From NCBI GenBank assembly GCA_020747065.1, contig JAGMVK010000018.1:620001-684000 (forward strand): a DNA stretch of 64,000 nucleotides, written 5' to 3'. Shown here piece after piece: positions 1-9,546 of the stretch. Each line of letters opens with the position of its first letter. Within the stretch, counting starts at the first letter, position 1. This DNA is from Cadophora sp. MPI-SDFR-AT-0126. Taxonomy: Eukaryota > Ascomycota > Leotiomycetes > Helotiales > Ploettnerulaceae. The position numbers and the translations under genes were made by a program. The notes under the pieces are model-generated. The model did no database searches and was not told the DNA's origin. It saw only the letters and a list, made by a program, of their open reading frames with translations.

Positions 1-459
1 CTCACTCCCCAAATTCTCTCCATCCATCTGGGCAATGATATCCATAGCCAGGTCACTTGAGTCCCGTTCCTCCCCAAGCCAAATTCTTGTCCCAGTTGCA
101 CCTCTATAGATATCTCCCATCATAGCTACCTGTGCCGATTTCTCAACATTATCCTTCTGATTGATACACAATGCATCTGCCCAAAAAGTCACGATTTCTG
201 TTTCCGATCGCACGTGATCGAGTGCTGAGGCAAGGTTGAGAGTCACAGGGTGTGAGATGCCATTGAACGTGATTGGCGTCGTGATATCAGGTCTGCCCCA
301 GACGTAAGATAAAGCTGTGTATGCGACGGTGTCTTGCTGTAGAAGTTTCGTGTGGCGTGTGGAACATGAGATTGAGGTTCCTGGTAGACCGGGAAAGATA
401 TCCAAGACGCGGATCTCATGGCTTGCTGAGTCTACGGGAGTGTACAACAATCCCTGACT
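1..459 (-). CDS. HET-domain (heterokaryon incompatibility) protein, partial at window edge
   Basis: The reverse strand reads as the N-terminal part of a HET domain and runs off the left edge of the window. The diagnostic blocks are visible in order: an opening VLDIFPG stretch, YTALSYVWG, FWADALCINQ, and VEKSAQVAMMGDIYRGA followed by RIWLGEE. HET proteins act in fungal allorecognition and trigger cell death when incompatible strains fuse. The partner and the C-terminal part cannot be seen here. The 5' end is uncertain: no ATG lies directly before the domain, and the frame is closed by an in-frame TGA at about 473-475. The same frame is open again upstream to an ATG at 672, so an upstream exon joined through an unresolved intron with acceptor near AAAACAG is possible. 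A disrupted gene is the alternative. Confidence 0.8.
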
Positions 460-475
460 GACGACCTGTTTTGAT

Positions 476-672
476 CAGTACACATTGCTGTTGAGAGTAG
501 AGGAGCTTGGCTTGGGCACCATTGGGTCAGTTCGAGAGTCATCAACAAGCTGTTCCATCACTTGATTCTCGTCACACATGAAAGGGTCCTTGGATGATTT
601 GGGATCCTGCAACAGTAGATGATAATGCTGTGTGTAGATCGTCCTCTTGGAATTTACGAGATTTGCGACCAA
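476..672 (-). other. possible 5' exon of the HET gene
   Basis: This 65-codon open frame starts with ATG and lies in the same frame as the HET domain, separated from it only by the TGA at about 473-475. The peptide is hydrophilic and has no recognisable motif. It could be a first exon with the intron donor inside it, since CTGATCAAAACAG near its end resembles a branch site plus acceptor. It could also be unrelated upstream sequence. No donor convincingly pairs with that acceptor. Confidence 0.3.
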
Positions 673-1233
673 ATTTACGCTGATATGATTTCATTCCCCT
701 CGAACCGCAAATCTTCCAGAGACAACAAGATCGCAAGACATGAAAGAATTAGTCATCAAGATGTCTCGCTTCTTGGCACATTCGCTCTGTCGCACTTCCG
801 ATGACTATTTTCGCCTCGCGTTCCTCGACGCCTTCACTCTCTGCTGAAGCCTTGTCACAAAAAGATTGTTAAGTGAACTACTGTCACTGACGGCCATCAT
901 CTAAGTATCAATAGTTTTGTGGGATCCCCACATATGAAGTCCAAATTCTTCATCTGTTCCCATCCAGGATAGGGATAGAGAACAAGCGTCTCATCTGTAG
1001 GCGGACATTAAAAGACGTCGTGGACCTTTAGCGGGTACTGTATCACTGAATGATGGTTGAAGATACATTCTGCCACCTCGCTCGCGTGGTTTTTCAGGAC
1101 TTCGCATGAGGAACAGGCAATTGCGAGGATGACTCGCTATTCCAGTCACAGAGAAAACGGCAAGTTGAGAAGCAGTCATGATTCATTGTGGTATACAACA
1201 ACATATCCTACAAGACATTCGAGTCATTTCCCT
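673..1233. other. intergenic, no gene seen
   Basis: This stretch lies upstream of the HET gene and downstream of Sen2. The short open frames here have no recognisable content. Nothing else is supported. Confidence 0.6.
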
Positions 1234-3111
1234 CTAGTCACGCATCCTATTCGCAGAAAACCGCTTCATCACCACCTCTCTAACCTTATACCTGCCCAAA
1301 ACCCCATCAATGCCCAATTCTCTCTCCGCTTGTGCATCCACCGGCTTGGGTACATCCACATAAGTCAAAATCAATGTCTTCTTGACCTGCGTGATGACCC
1401 GATTGATACAACTCAACCACGCCCACGTCCGCTGCTCCTTACCCTTAACATAATTCTCCAGAAAAGGGTTGCTGCGCCAATACGGATCTGTGTAGGATGG
1501 TAGAACCAGGATTGCAAATTCGGCGTGTGTGAAGACCGGCCCGCGAGTGTACAGCATGTAGTCGACGGAGAACTTGGTGCCGGAGCGAGGTACCCAGCCA
1601 AGGGAGCGGAAGTGGTGGTACACGACGTAATTAATCATGAATGGGTCGTCGGGAGAGAGGGAGGGATTGGCTTGTGGTGGGAAGTAGGAAGTCTTGCGGG
1701 CGAGGTAGAAGAGGTCCTCGTTGGAGATGGGGGTGTTGGTGTCGGGGTCGAGGACTGTGAGGGTACCGAGGGCGTAGGAGAGGAAGAATGCTTCTTCGAG
1801 GGTCAGTTGAACGTGCTCTTGGTTTTTAACCACTAGAGGTGTTTCCTCGGTAGTGGTAGTATTTGTGGCAGCTTTCTCTGGGCTGGGAGGTTCGGTTTGG
1901 ATAAAAGTGTTCTTTTCGACCATTGGCGAAAATCGTACGCTCTTCCGGCGTTTCATTTTCGGGGTTGAAGGCGATCCATTGACTGGGGTTGATCCACCGC
2001 CAGTGTCGTTGGTCTCTGTTGTTTGCTCTGAGTGAACGGAGCCATCAACAGTCTCATCATTGGTCTCTGAGCCACCAACAAGTTCGGCCTCTTCAAGGTG
2101 GATGTGCCCATTGAGCTTGAGAGCATTCGATGGTTCTTCAGTTGAAACATCCAAAGCTGGTAAAGGATTTTCGGAGTCATCCAGAAGCTCAAGCTGACCA
2201 ATGGGTGCAGACTTAGTCAAGTCTGAAATGGGTTGAGTCTCGGGAGAAGTGGGAACATTGGGCAGATAAGACTCGATTGAATTTGGTAGAGCTAAGAGTT
2301 CTAATGGTCCAACAGGTGGGGTGTAGAATCTTTGAACAAACCTCTCGTCGAAATCTTCCACGAAGCATTCAATGGTATCGTTCAGCAAGGATCCAAGGTC
2401 CGCCAGGGAGTTTGGCAATGCCAGGAGTTCCAAAGGGCCAACAGGAGCAACCGACTTATAGCTCGAATTGGCCGAAGAAATTTCTTCCTTGACCAAGAAT
2501 TCTTCGAGTGGAGCTGACTGGGGTTCAGCAGGAGCTCCCAGAGGTAGAGCATCCAAAGCAGCAATTGGTGTCTCCTCTGGTTGCTCCGCCGCAGCTTCTT
2601 CTTGTAATGTCTGATCGATTGCCTCTCTCTCTTTTCTCGCTCTCTCCCATTTTGTGACCTGTCGCTCTGCCCGTCTTTTCCTCGTAACCTCTTCACTGGT
2701 AATCTTTGTCTTCGTGCCCATCCTTGTCTGCTCGCGACTTAGCCAACTTGGTTCACTTCTGCTCAGGTTTCCTTTTCCATAGAATCCTTGCTCCCATAGG
2801 CCGCGGACCGACCGGATATCTGTTACGTGAACAGACCGGGTCTCCGGCGAGAACCAACCTTGGTATGCAGGAACTATGTGAGACTGCTCAGGCTTGATTG
2901 TTTGAGAAAGCCAGACATAGAGAATATGGAAGAGGGAGAGAGGATTGTGAGGAACAAAGGTGGGGAGAGGGAATGTTCGAAGAGGAGCTGGCAGGGCGTA
3001 AAGCTTGTTCAATTGCTCGAATTTCGTCGGAGCACGGGCTTTCGAAGCTACAGGTGTGACTCTCGACACTTTGCCATTGTCGGCGGGGGTGGTTTGTGGT
3101 GTGTCTGCCAT
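1234..3111 (-). CDS. SEN2: tRNA-splicing endonuclease subunit Sen2
   Basis: This single-exon gene encodes 625 aa. The protein is the catalytic subunit of the tRNA-splicing endonuclease that cuts the 5' splice site of intron-containing pre-tRNAs. The N-terminal ~130 residues contain the Sen2-specific PLPTFVPHNPLSL and GWFSPETRSVHV region, followed by basic KRRAERQVTKWERARKERE. The C-terminal nuclease fold is clear: EEAFFLSYALGTL, then DYMLYTRGPVFTHAEFAI and QVKKTL. These supply the expected Tyr, His (eight residues after the Tyr) and Lys of the catalytic triad. The protein is longer than yeast Sen2 (377 aa) because of an acidic central linker of about 250 residues. That linker carries three copies of a VGPLELLALPNS-like motif. 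The ATG at 3111 directly opens the conserved N-terminus. Confidence 0.92.
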   Translation of the reverse strand: MADTPQTTPADNGKVSRVTPVASKARAPTKFEQLNKLYALPAPLRTFPLPTFVPHNPLSLFHILYVWLSQTIKPEQSHIVPAYQGWFSPETRSVHVTDIRSVRGLWEQGFYGKGNLSRSEPSWLSREQTRMGTKTKITSEEVTRKRRAERQVTKWERARKEREAIDQTLQEEAAAEQPEETPIAALDALPLGAPAEPQSAPLEEFLVKEEISSANSSYKSVAPVGPLELLALPNSLADLGSLLNDTIECFVEDFDERFVQRFYTPPVGPLELLALPNSIESYLPNVPTSPETQPISDLTKSAPIGQLELLDDSENPLPALDVSTEEPSNALKLNGHIHLEEAELVGGSETNDETVDGSVHSEQTTETNDTGGGSTPVNGSPSTPKMKRRKSVRFSPMVEKNTFIQTEPPSPEKAATNTTTTEETPLVVKNQEHVQLTLEEAFFLSYALGTLTVLDPDTNTPISNEDLFYLARKTSYFPPQANPSLSPDDPFMINYVVYHHFRSLGWVPRSGTKFSVDYMLYTRGPVFTHAEFAILVLPSYTDPYWRSNPFLENYVKGKEQRTWAWLSCINRVITQVKKTLILTYVDVPKPVDAQAERELGIDGVLGRYKVREVVMKRFSANRMRD

Positions 3112-4955
3112 AATGGGGAGACTATGTCAGGGTGGTGTCATGTCGAGAATCTGCGAAACCAGGATGTTAGCATGAGCTTATGGAAACATCCCCTATCCCA
3201 ATAATCAAAATCAATTGATTGCATTGCTCAGATACCGTTGTAGTCTTCTCCGAGGAGAATTGAGCCAACATCAGAGAACGACATAAAGTCAGAGTCATTC
3301 TCCTAGACATCGAAAGTGTCATCACCGCATGCTAGATAGTCCAAGACTATCGTCGTCAACCAACAAAAGATATAGAATATGTACTTACAGCTTCAGATAC
3401 TCCTCTGAAGTTACTGTTTGAGACTGGAGGATTGTATTTGTATGTGGGAGGAGAGCTCTGGCCGGCAGACTCACCCATCTCGAAAAATTTTGGTGACGGG
3501 AAAAGCCGCTAGCCGCTAGTCCGACTGTCACGTGCATGTCTCCACCATTGAACGTTCGCGGATTTCATCGCAAAATCCTCTCCATCTCGCCGCAGTAAAC
3601 CGTCTTTCGCCGAAGGATGGACTGACAATTCTTGTCAATAAATGCGAGTGTAAATGCGTCTATCTGATTGCCTGCATTTGATGTTCCATCAACAGCAACG
3701 AGCCATTTGACCGAAGTCGAACAAACCGACAGGCCATCACTTACGAACGTACATTCCGAGGAGACAACAACAGTGCAGCTGGGTGCTGGGTAGTTGTCGT
3801 GCAGGGACATTAGGAACCTCCAGCGTAACTATGGGATCGTCAAAGAAAGATGTCTGGGCATATGGGTGAGTGTGGAGGCAACTCCTAGACGGGATTACTC
3901 AACACAATTGAGCATCGAGATTCAAAAAGGAGGAAAGGTACAGAATTACGCATGAACAGTAAGTAGAAACCGCTCTGTAGTCGGTGAAGGTAGGGTAATA
4001 TTCTCCTGCTTGGGTTTCCGAAATGTTTTCATGCTCAGTTCCTGGTTTCTCCGCTATTGGCACAGATGCATCGTTCTGACTGGACATCAAAAGCAAGTGC
4101 ATTTTAGCAGCATACGATTTCGGCCTCTTCGCTGCACAGCTCGGTGGATTTTAAAATGTGGTAATTGGTGCCAGACAATTCGTACTTGCCTTGACGCCCG
4201 ATTGTCCACAGGGGAATGAGCACTTTGCTCTGCCCAAAACGTTGCCGTGCAGCTTGCGGCCTTCCTATATCCAAATGAAACCTTTGGTCATCTGTCATAT
4301 TTCTTTTTGTATCAAACTATGTCAGAAATCACGCAAATTGCCCTTTCCCAACCCAATGGCCCGAATTGTGCCATTCGACGTCAAGGGAGGCTCATTTGTC
4401 AAATGTCGGTGAGATGCAAAGGCTGCATTGAAATTTCCCAACCATCTCCGCCTTGTCTACCTTGTGCGAACTACCATGTCAACCTTTCGCTAGACTGCAC
4501 CTCAATTCTTATTCCCCCATTCCCATGCAGGTCAGGCATGGAATCGCTGCCATAATTGGGTTGAAGTGCATTAGCTGATCACATGATCAACATAGTTCGC
4601 GGCCCTGCAGTGTTACGTGGCAGAAGCTGCTGCGGGAGCTCTTGTGGGCGAAGAACTATCGATATGAATGGTACTTTGGGTGATTTGGATTGGGTTCCAT
4701 TGGGAGTGATGATGGAGGGGGCGTTTCAGGCTCAACGGTGCAGATGCTGATACGGATGTGGCCTGCACTGTCGAAAAACCAGAAGTCGAGGCTTGCATAT
4801 TGATATGTGAGAGATCGGTTCAATCAGGTGGATCCGTGGAAGCATGGACTGGGATGAGGGTAGTATAAGTATCACCTCGCCCGGGCGAACATGTCAGACA
4901 TACTTGGTGCTCCACATTCAAGTCGGGCGATATCACTGATTGACTTTCAAGAACG
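3112..4955. other. intergenic between Sen2 and the next gene; no assignable gene
   Basis: The two flanking genes diverge from this 1.8 kb. Several short reverse-strand frames occur (81 aa at 3565-3810, 67 aa at 3899-4102, 64 aa at 4104-4298). The first has a GTAAGT-type donor inside it and could be part of a small spliced gene. No consistent exon chain and no known domain could be found, so none is called. Confidence 0.45.
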
Positions 4956-5927
4956 ATGTCGAACAAGAACAAGTCGAAAAAGCCGAGTTCAAAGGTTCTA
5001 AATGCTGATGAGGGCAGAAGGAAGTTGGTCAAGGATAGCCCGGCGAAAGAGGAAATAGTCGTTGAGAGGAAGGAGGAGTCAAGTAGCACATTGAAGCCAA
5101 CACCGGCACCCACTTCTACACCTTTACAAAAGCCAGCCGATGCCCCCATAGCAAAGCCAAAGATTGAAGAGACTCCATGGTCAGAGTGGATCTGGGACGA
5201 TGTGTCTGGACAGTGGTACAGAGCCAGACTTGGGCATGACAGTATGTCTCTCCGTTCTCTCTTGTAGCTTTAATTGACCAGCATAGAAACCTGGCAATAT
5301 GACTTTCCGGAACCTTCTGCGCCTGTGCTTCTTCCAGGTCCGGTCCCTCAATTTGCCCCAGTTGAGAAATTCGAGTACGCTGAGCCTGAAAGCAAGTTCA
5401 TGTTTGCAAATGAGGTTGTGTACGAAGTACCCGACTCGAGAGGTGGATACCTGCTAGCAGTAAGGCAGGATAAATGTATCTGGAATCTTGAGGAGACCAA
5501 AGCAAAGGATGGACCTAAGAAAGCCGACAGCAGTATGGAAAAGAAGGAAGGTGGAGGAGAATCGAAATCTGCCGCCACAAATCCTGCTAGTCAGAACCCT
5601 TCTACTGAACGGAAGGTTCCACCTAAATCGAGTGTCGAAGCTGCAGATTCGAAGAAGACTGTAGGTATAGAGCGAGTGCGCGAGTGGAGGGCTCAATTTA
5701 AAGATGCCGCGCAGAAGGAAGCGAATGGTTCCATCCCAGAGTCGAGTAAGAAACAAGGTATGTCAGCCACATTCACTTCGATTATAAGCGGGCTAATCGA
5801 AGAAGTACCTGAAACGGATAGGAAGCTCAAGCAATCTTCCAAAGCAAAGAAGAAAACAGCGTATATTGAAAGCGATGAAGAAGATGAGCCGAGACATCGA
5901 GGGCGGCCACGGGAGCGGAGAAAGTGA
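4956..5927 (+). CDS. uncharacterised basic/acidic low-complexity protein
   Basis: Two exons (4956-5241 and 5287-5927) joined by a 45-nt GTATGT...CATAG intron give 308 aa. The function is not recognised. The N-terminus is Lys/Ser-rich and probably disordered. Residues about 78-105 form an aromatic block: PWSEWIWDDVSGQWYRARL, then KTWQYDFPEP. This W-x(n)-W-x(n)-Y pattern recurs in filamentous fungal proteins of unknown role. The C-terminal half is charged and disordered. It ends in an acidic patch followed by a basic RHRGRPRERRK tail that could act as a nuclear signal or nucleic-acid contact. There is no signal peptide or membrane segment. Splicing keeps the frame exactly, which supports the model. 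Confidence 0.72.
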
Positions 5928-7205
5928 AGCTGCACTTTGCAGGTATCGAGAGCCTGTCTAGTCACTCTGTATAATCCAATTGTCATTATAAGTTGTCTTT
6001 GCCGCCCAGTTGTAATAAATGTTTGAGCTGAGGAGTCTCAGGAGCAGTCTGCTCCCTACTTTGGGGGGTTTCGCGAGCCGGTTACGAGTAGGATTTATAT
6101 TTAGATGCATCGGCACAGTCTCAAGTATTAGTGCTGCCTAGAGTTGGCGAACTAATCTATCTCTGGAATGAATCGTGAAGATTGAATATGTCAACACATA
6201 AACACCTACGGGCCTAACTTGGGGGAGGAGTGCAGAACCTTTCAAAGAAAGTTTGAATTGGTGTTGTCAACACGCTGCAACGCTATGAATGATTGCACCC
6301 TAAGTCTTATCATCATGTTCTGGCCATAGTCTGAATTCACTATAGCTACATGGAAACTGTATAAACAAAGAAAGGCTCGCCTCAGAACGCTAGCGTCTTT
6401 CTCCGCTCTCGAACTCTCAGCCAACACGTCTTCTAAACAAACCGCACCAGAACACCACCAACAGGAGGGCCAACGATATTTCTTTCAGCTTAGACGTGAT
6501 CTCTTCCAGTATCACCTCGATCCTCCCAAAGTCGATCAATGGTGCTTATTAAATTACAGTGTTGTGGTAAGGTTTGTTTTTGACTCGCGCCTTCCATTTT
6601 CGGCGGTGGTCTTAGTAGCCTGGCTGATTACCTCGCAGCACAAACCGTGAAAAGGTGATACAGCAACGACTAATACTCCCAAGGAGATATCTCACGATGG
6701 TGGAAACTGTACAAGGAAGTGAGCAGCCTCCCAGGTATGTCTCGAGCTCATGAACGAACACCAGTGACTTACAGACCGATGTATCACGGAGCATGTACTG
6801 ACGAGGCTGCAGAAGACCAGTCACTTGGGAGGACTGGGAGGACCTCGTGTGGCGCTTCGAGCAGCTCTCGATCCATTCTAGACTACAGACGATTCAGCAA
6901 GACAACTCAAGACCAAAGTATGCTCTCGAAGTTGACTTTTCATTCGAGAAGACATCTGCAGTACATACGCAAAGTCGCATTTCGACCAGAAAGCCACTTT
7001 CGATGCTCCACAGCTCCAATTCAAAGCAGTAAGCAGACCAAGTTTCTGTCAACTCTGCGAGTGAGTTAACATAAAGTAGGTGTTCTGATAAGAGAAAGCC
7101 ACGAGGCCGTGCTGCACCTACAGTCCTCAGAAGGTAAAATCAGTACTTTGTGGTGCTAGATTTTCGCTGACTTCAAGCAGAAACCATCCTAGATTGGGCA
7201 TCGAC
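5928..7205. other. intergenic; weak coding-like fragments near 6800-7190
   Basis: Nothing is recognised from 5928 to about 6780. Between about 6810 and 7180, forward frames read as protein-like pieces (for example PVTWEDWEDLVWRFEQLS) with possible GTAAAA...AAGCAG splice signals. They could be exons of a small unknown gene or leftovers of one. No full model could be built. Confidence 0.35.
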
Positions 7206-7559
7206 ATGGAGACCAACCCGAAGAAGCCCACAGCTTGCTTCACAAATCTTCCGACAGAACTACGTATGTTGTGTTACGAACTTGCTCGACCAGAAGCCCA
7301 AGTCCTCAAACTCTCTTATTCAAAACATCATCAGCCCGGTACTTGGCCATATCGCTTGTTCTCTGGAGCCCTAATCCCAAGTCTGCTTCATGTTTGTAGG
7401 GAGTCACGAGAACTTGCGTTAAAGTGGTACAAACCTTTCTTGGCCGATCGAGGCCGTCCACACACATGCTTCCAGATGGCTAGACTTGCTCAAAGTTTTT
7501 ATTTTGACTGGTCGCGGGATTACTTATACAGCTTGTATTCAGTCAATCAAAATTCATAG
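7206..7559 (+). pseudogene. 2EXR-domain protein, apparently truncated
   Basis: The frame encodes 117 aa with the hallmarks of the fungal 2EXR family: FTNLPTELRMLCYELARP, then PSLLHVCRESRELALKWY and YFDWSRDYLY. Members are usually 250-400 aa and are abundant in filamentous ascomycetes; their function is unknown. Here the frame stops at a TAG at 7557-7559. The adjacent frame continues with GCDTLTHDLGIPTAWVV, which resembles the next family block, so a frameshift is likely. No splice pair with good signals repairs it. The ATG at 7206 is the first in frame; a TTG at 7194 is not credible. A decayed copy is the best reading, and a mis-read intron is the alternative. Confidence 0.6.
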
Positions 7560-7762
7560 GATGTGATACCTTGACGCATGATCTTGGCATCCCGACTGCT
7601 TGGGTCGTCAGGCTGGATTAGGATGGACTGCGCCTTGAGACCAACAAGAACCAACAGAGCGAATCTTCAGAAGGTTTCCCCCGGGATTTATCCTTATGCT
7701 TTTGTTTATACTTCTCTTCCTCTTTGTTCTGACATTCAGTTCTTCTTGAAAGTGAAACAAAC

Positions 7763-8752
7763 ATGTCAAGTTTTGATCGCAACCGCTGGTACGACATACG
7801 AACCATCATTTCTCCGTCTTCTTCTTTCTCTCTATACGGCGACCCCTACAAATGGTTCCAAGATGACCCAAACAGGGATGGACTGGTTATGATGACTCCA
7901 TCCACCAACAAAAGCGAGGCGGAAACCATGTGGCAAGTCCTCGAGTACAATTCATCCTTCTACATGTTACGCAGTCAGAAGTCTCTCGGGAAAGCTTGGC
8001 TTCGAGTAGGAAAGTATCTGGAAAGCGAATCTACCAGACCTGACATCCCTAACATGCGGTTCTTCAACGACATGAGCCTCGATGAAGAACACCTGGAATC
8101 CATGTTGTGGAGGATCAGTCCGTGGTCTGAAGACGATGGTCGTCTCGGGGGCGAAGTCTACTTCACCAATGCCGCAAATGGTACGGGTTGGTTGATGCTG
8201 CCACTGGAGACCAATGACAGCATTGTGGTTATGGCCAATGACACCAAAAAGCCCGAACCAAAGCGGAGGTTTGTTATCAGCCAGTCAGGCGCCATTGATG
8301 ACCCTGCTTTTTCTTCTGGATTGGTATGTTGTCCACACAGTTCTATTTGTACAATTGGTCTAAATTATATTGTCTAGCCCAGTCTATCTACCGCAACAGC
8401 CACAGCTCCAACTCCCGATTCATCTTCAGATCCATCGCCGGATAAATCGCCAACCGAGTCGCAGGATAGAGTGCCAAGAGACACGAAGATAGGCCTTGGG
8501 GTCAGCATTGGTGGCCTGATACTCTTCTCGATAGTCCTCATGTGGTTTCAGATATTCCGAAAAAGCGAGAACAGGAGGAATTGGGTCAAGGCAACGTCAG
8601 AGCTGCTAGAACCCAATGGTCCAAAGGAGCTTCATGGGGAGCATCTGAGGGAATGTGAGGTACCGCCGGCTGAACTCAGGGCCGGGGCACGACATCTGTC
8701 AGCTGAGTTACCAGGAGACGAGATTAGATTTATTTCAGAGACAGCGAGGTGA
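7763..8752 (+). CDS. single-pass membrane protein with lectin-like (beta-trefoil-type) ectodomain
   Basis: Two exons (7763-8323 and 8378-8752, with a 54-nt GTATGT...TCTAG intron) give 311 aa. Residues about 5-180 carry the repeated WY/WQVLEYNSSFYMLRSQ/GKAWLRVGKY/WRISPW/VYFTNAANGTGWLM pattern. This pattern is seen in a fungal family of ricin-B-like surface proteins. A Ser/Thr/Pro-rich stalk (about 190-218) follows, then one hydrophobic helix, IGLGVSIGGLILFSIVLMWF, and a basic stop-transfer KSENRRNW. The ~75-residue tail would be cytoplasmic. No cleavable signal peptide is visible, so the protein may insert by its helix, or a 5' exon may be missing. A cell-surface sensing or adhesion role is inferred from architecture only. 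Its start lies 200 bp after the broken 2EXR frame. Confidence 0.7.
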
Positions 8753-9546
8753 TTTGTAATGTTCAGGGATTATATGGATGACAGGTCGTTGCAAGACGAG
8801 TCTTGGTCATATGGTGTTCTTCTGGCGTGAGGATACGGACCTGTATTTGCCCAGCTTTTGGCAACACCGAGATTTAATTGCCGATCAGGTTTATATATTT
8901 AGGTCTTCAAAACAACCCTATCAGCAATTCCTGATACAAAATAACAGTTGATGCTGCCACTTGTTTTTGGTTCGTTAATTCTACAGAATACCTCACTGAC
9001 TGCGGGGTACTGTAAATTACCCCGCACCAGCTCTCGCTTAAGAGCAAAACACAACATTTATCGATTGACGAGCTGCCATACTCTAATGATTAGTTTACAG
9101 AATTAATTCTAGTTATAATTGAAAACTATTCACATAAGAATCTAAGGGGGTCTTTGGAGTGTTTTTTTAGTGCAGAACTCAGTCTGATACGATCTCTGAG
9201 GATTTAGGATGTCAGACAGCCAAATAACCAGCAATTAACAAACCACTTCCATTGCCTAGCTCTGGTCATCTAGACAATCCCACATCGAAGGGTCTATCAA
9301 CATCAGTGCGGGTCTTGTCATTCTTTCTGCTTCCAAGGTCAATGTTCCTTGAGAAGAGACTGTATTCTCTAAAAAAAGGAGACATTGAGGGCTGAAAATA
9401 TGCATTCGCGATCTAGGGGTCTAAATTATGTTCAATGACGCAATGCTCCAAATGAAAGGATATTCAGTAATAAATGCAGTGATAGTTTGAGGAAATCATC
9501 GCTGGAAAATGCAGGAAAGCCAAAATCGCCGCTGTAAATGTGAAAA
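8753..9546. other. intergenic between convergent genes
   Basis: This A+T-leaning spacer lies between the 3' ends of the lectin-like gene and the Gt4c gene. It contains several AATAAA-like stretches fitting polyadenylation regions. No open frame of interest is seen. Confidence 0.6.
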
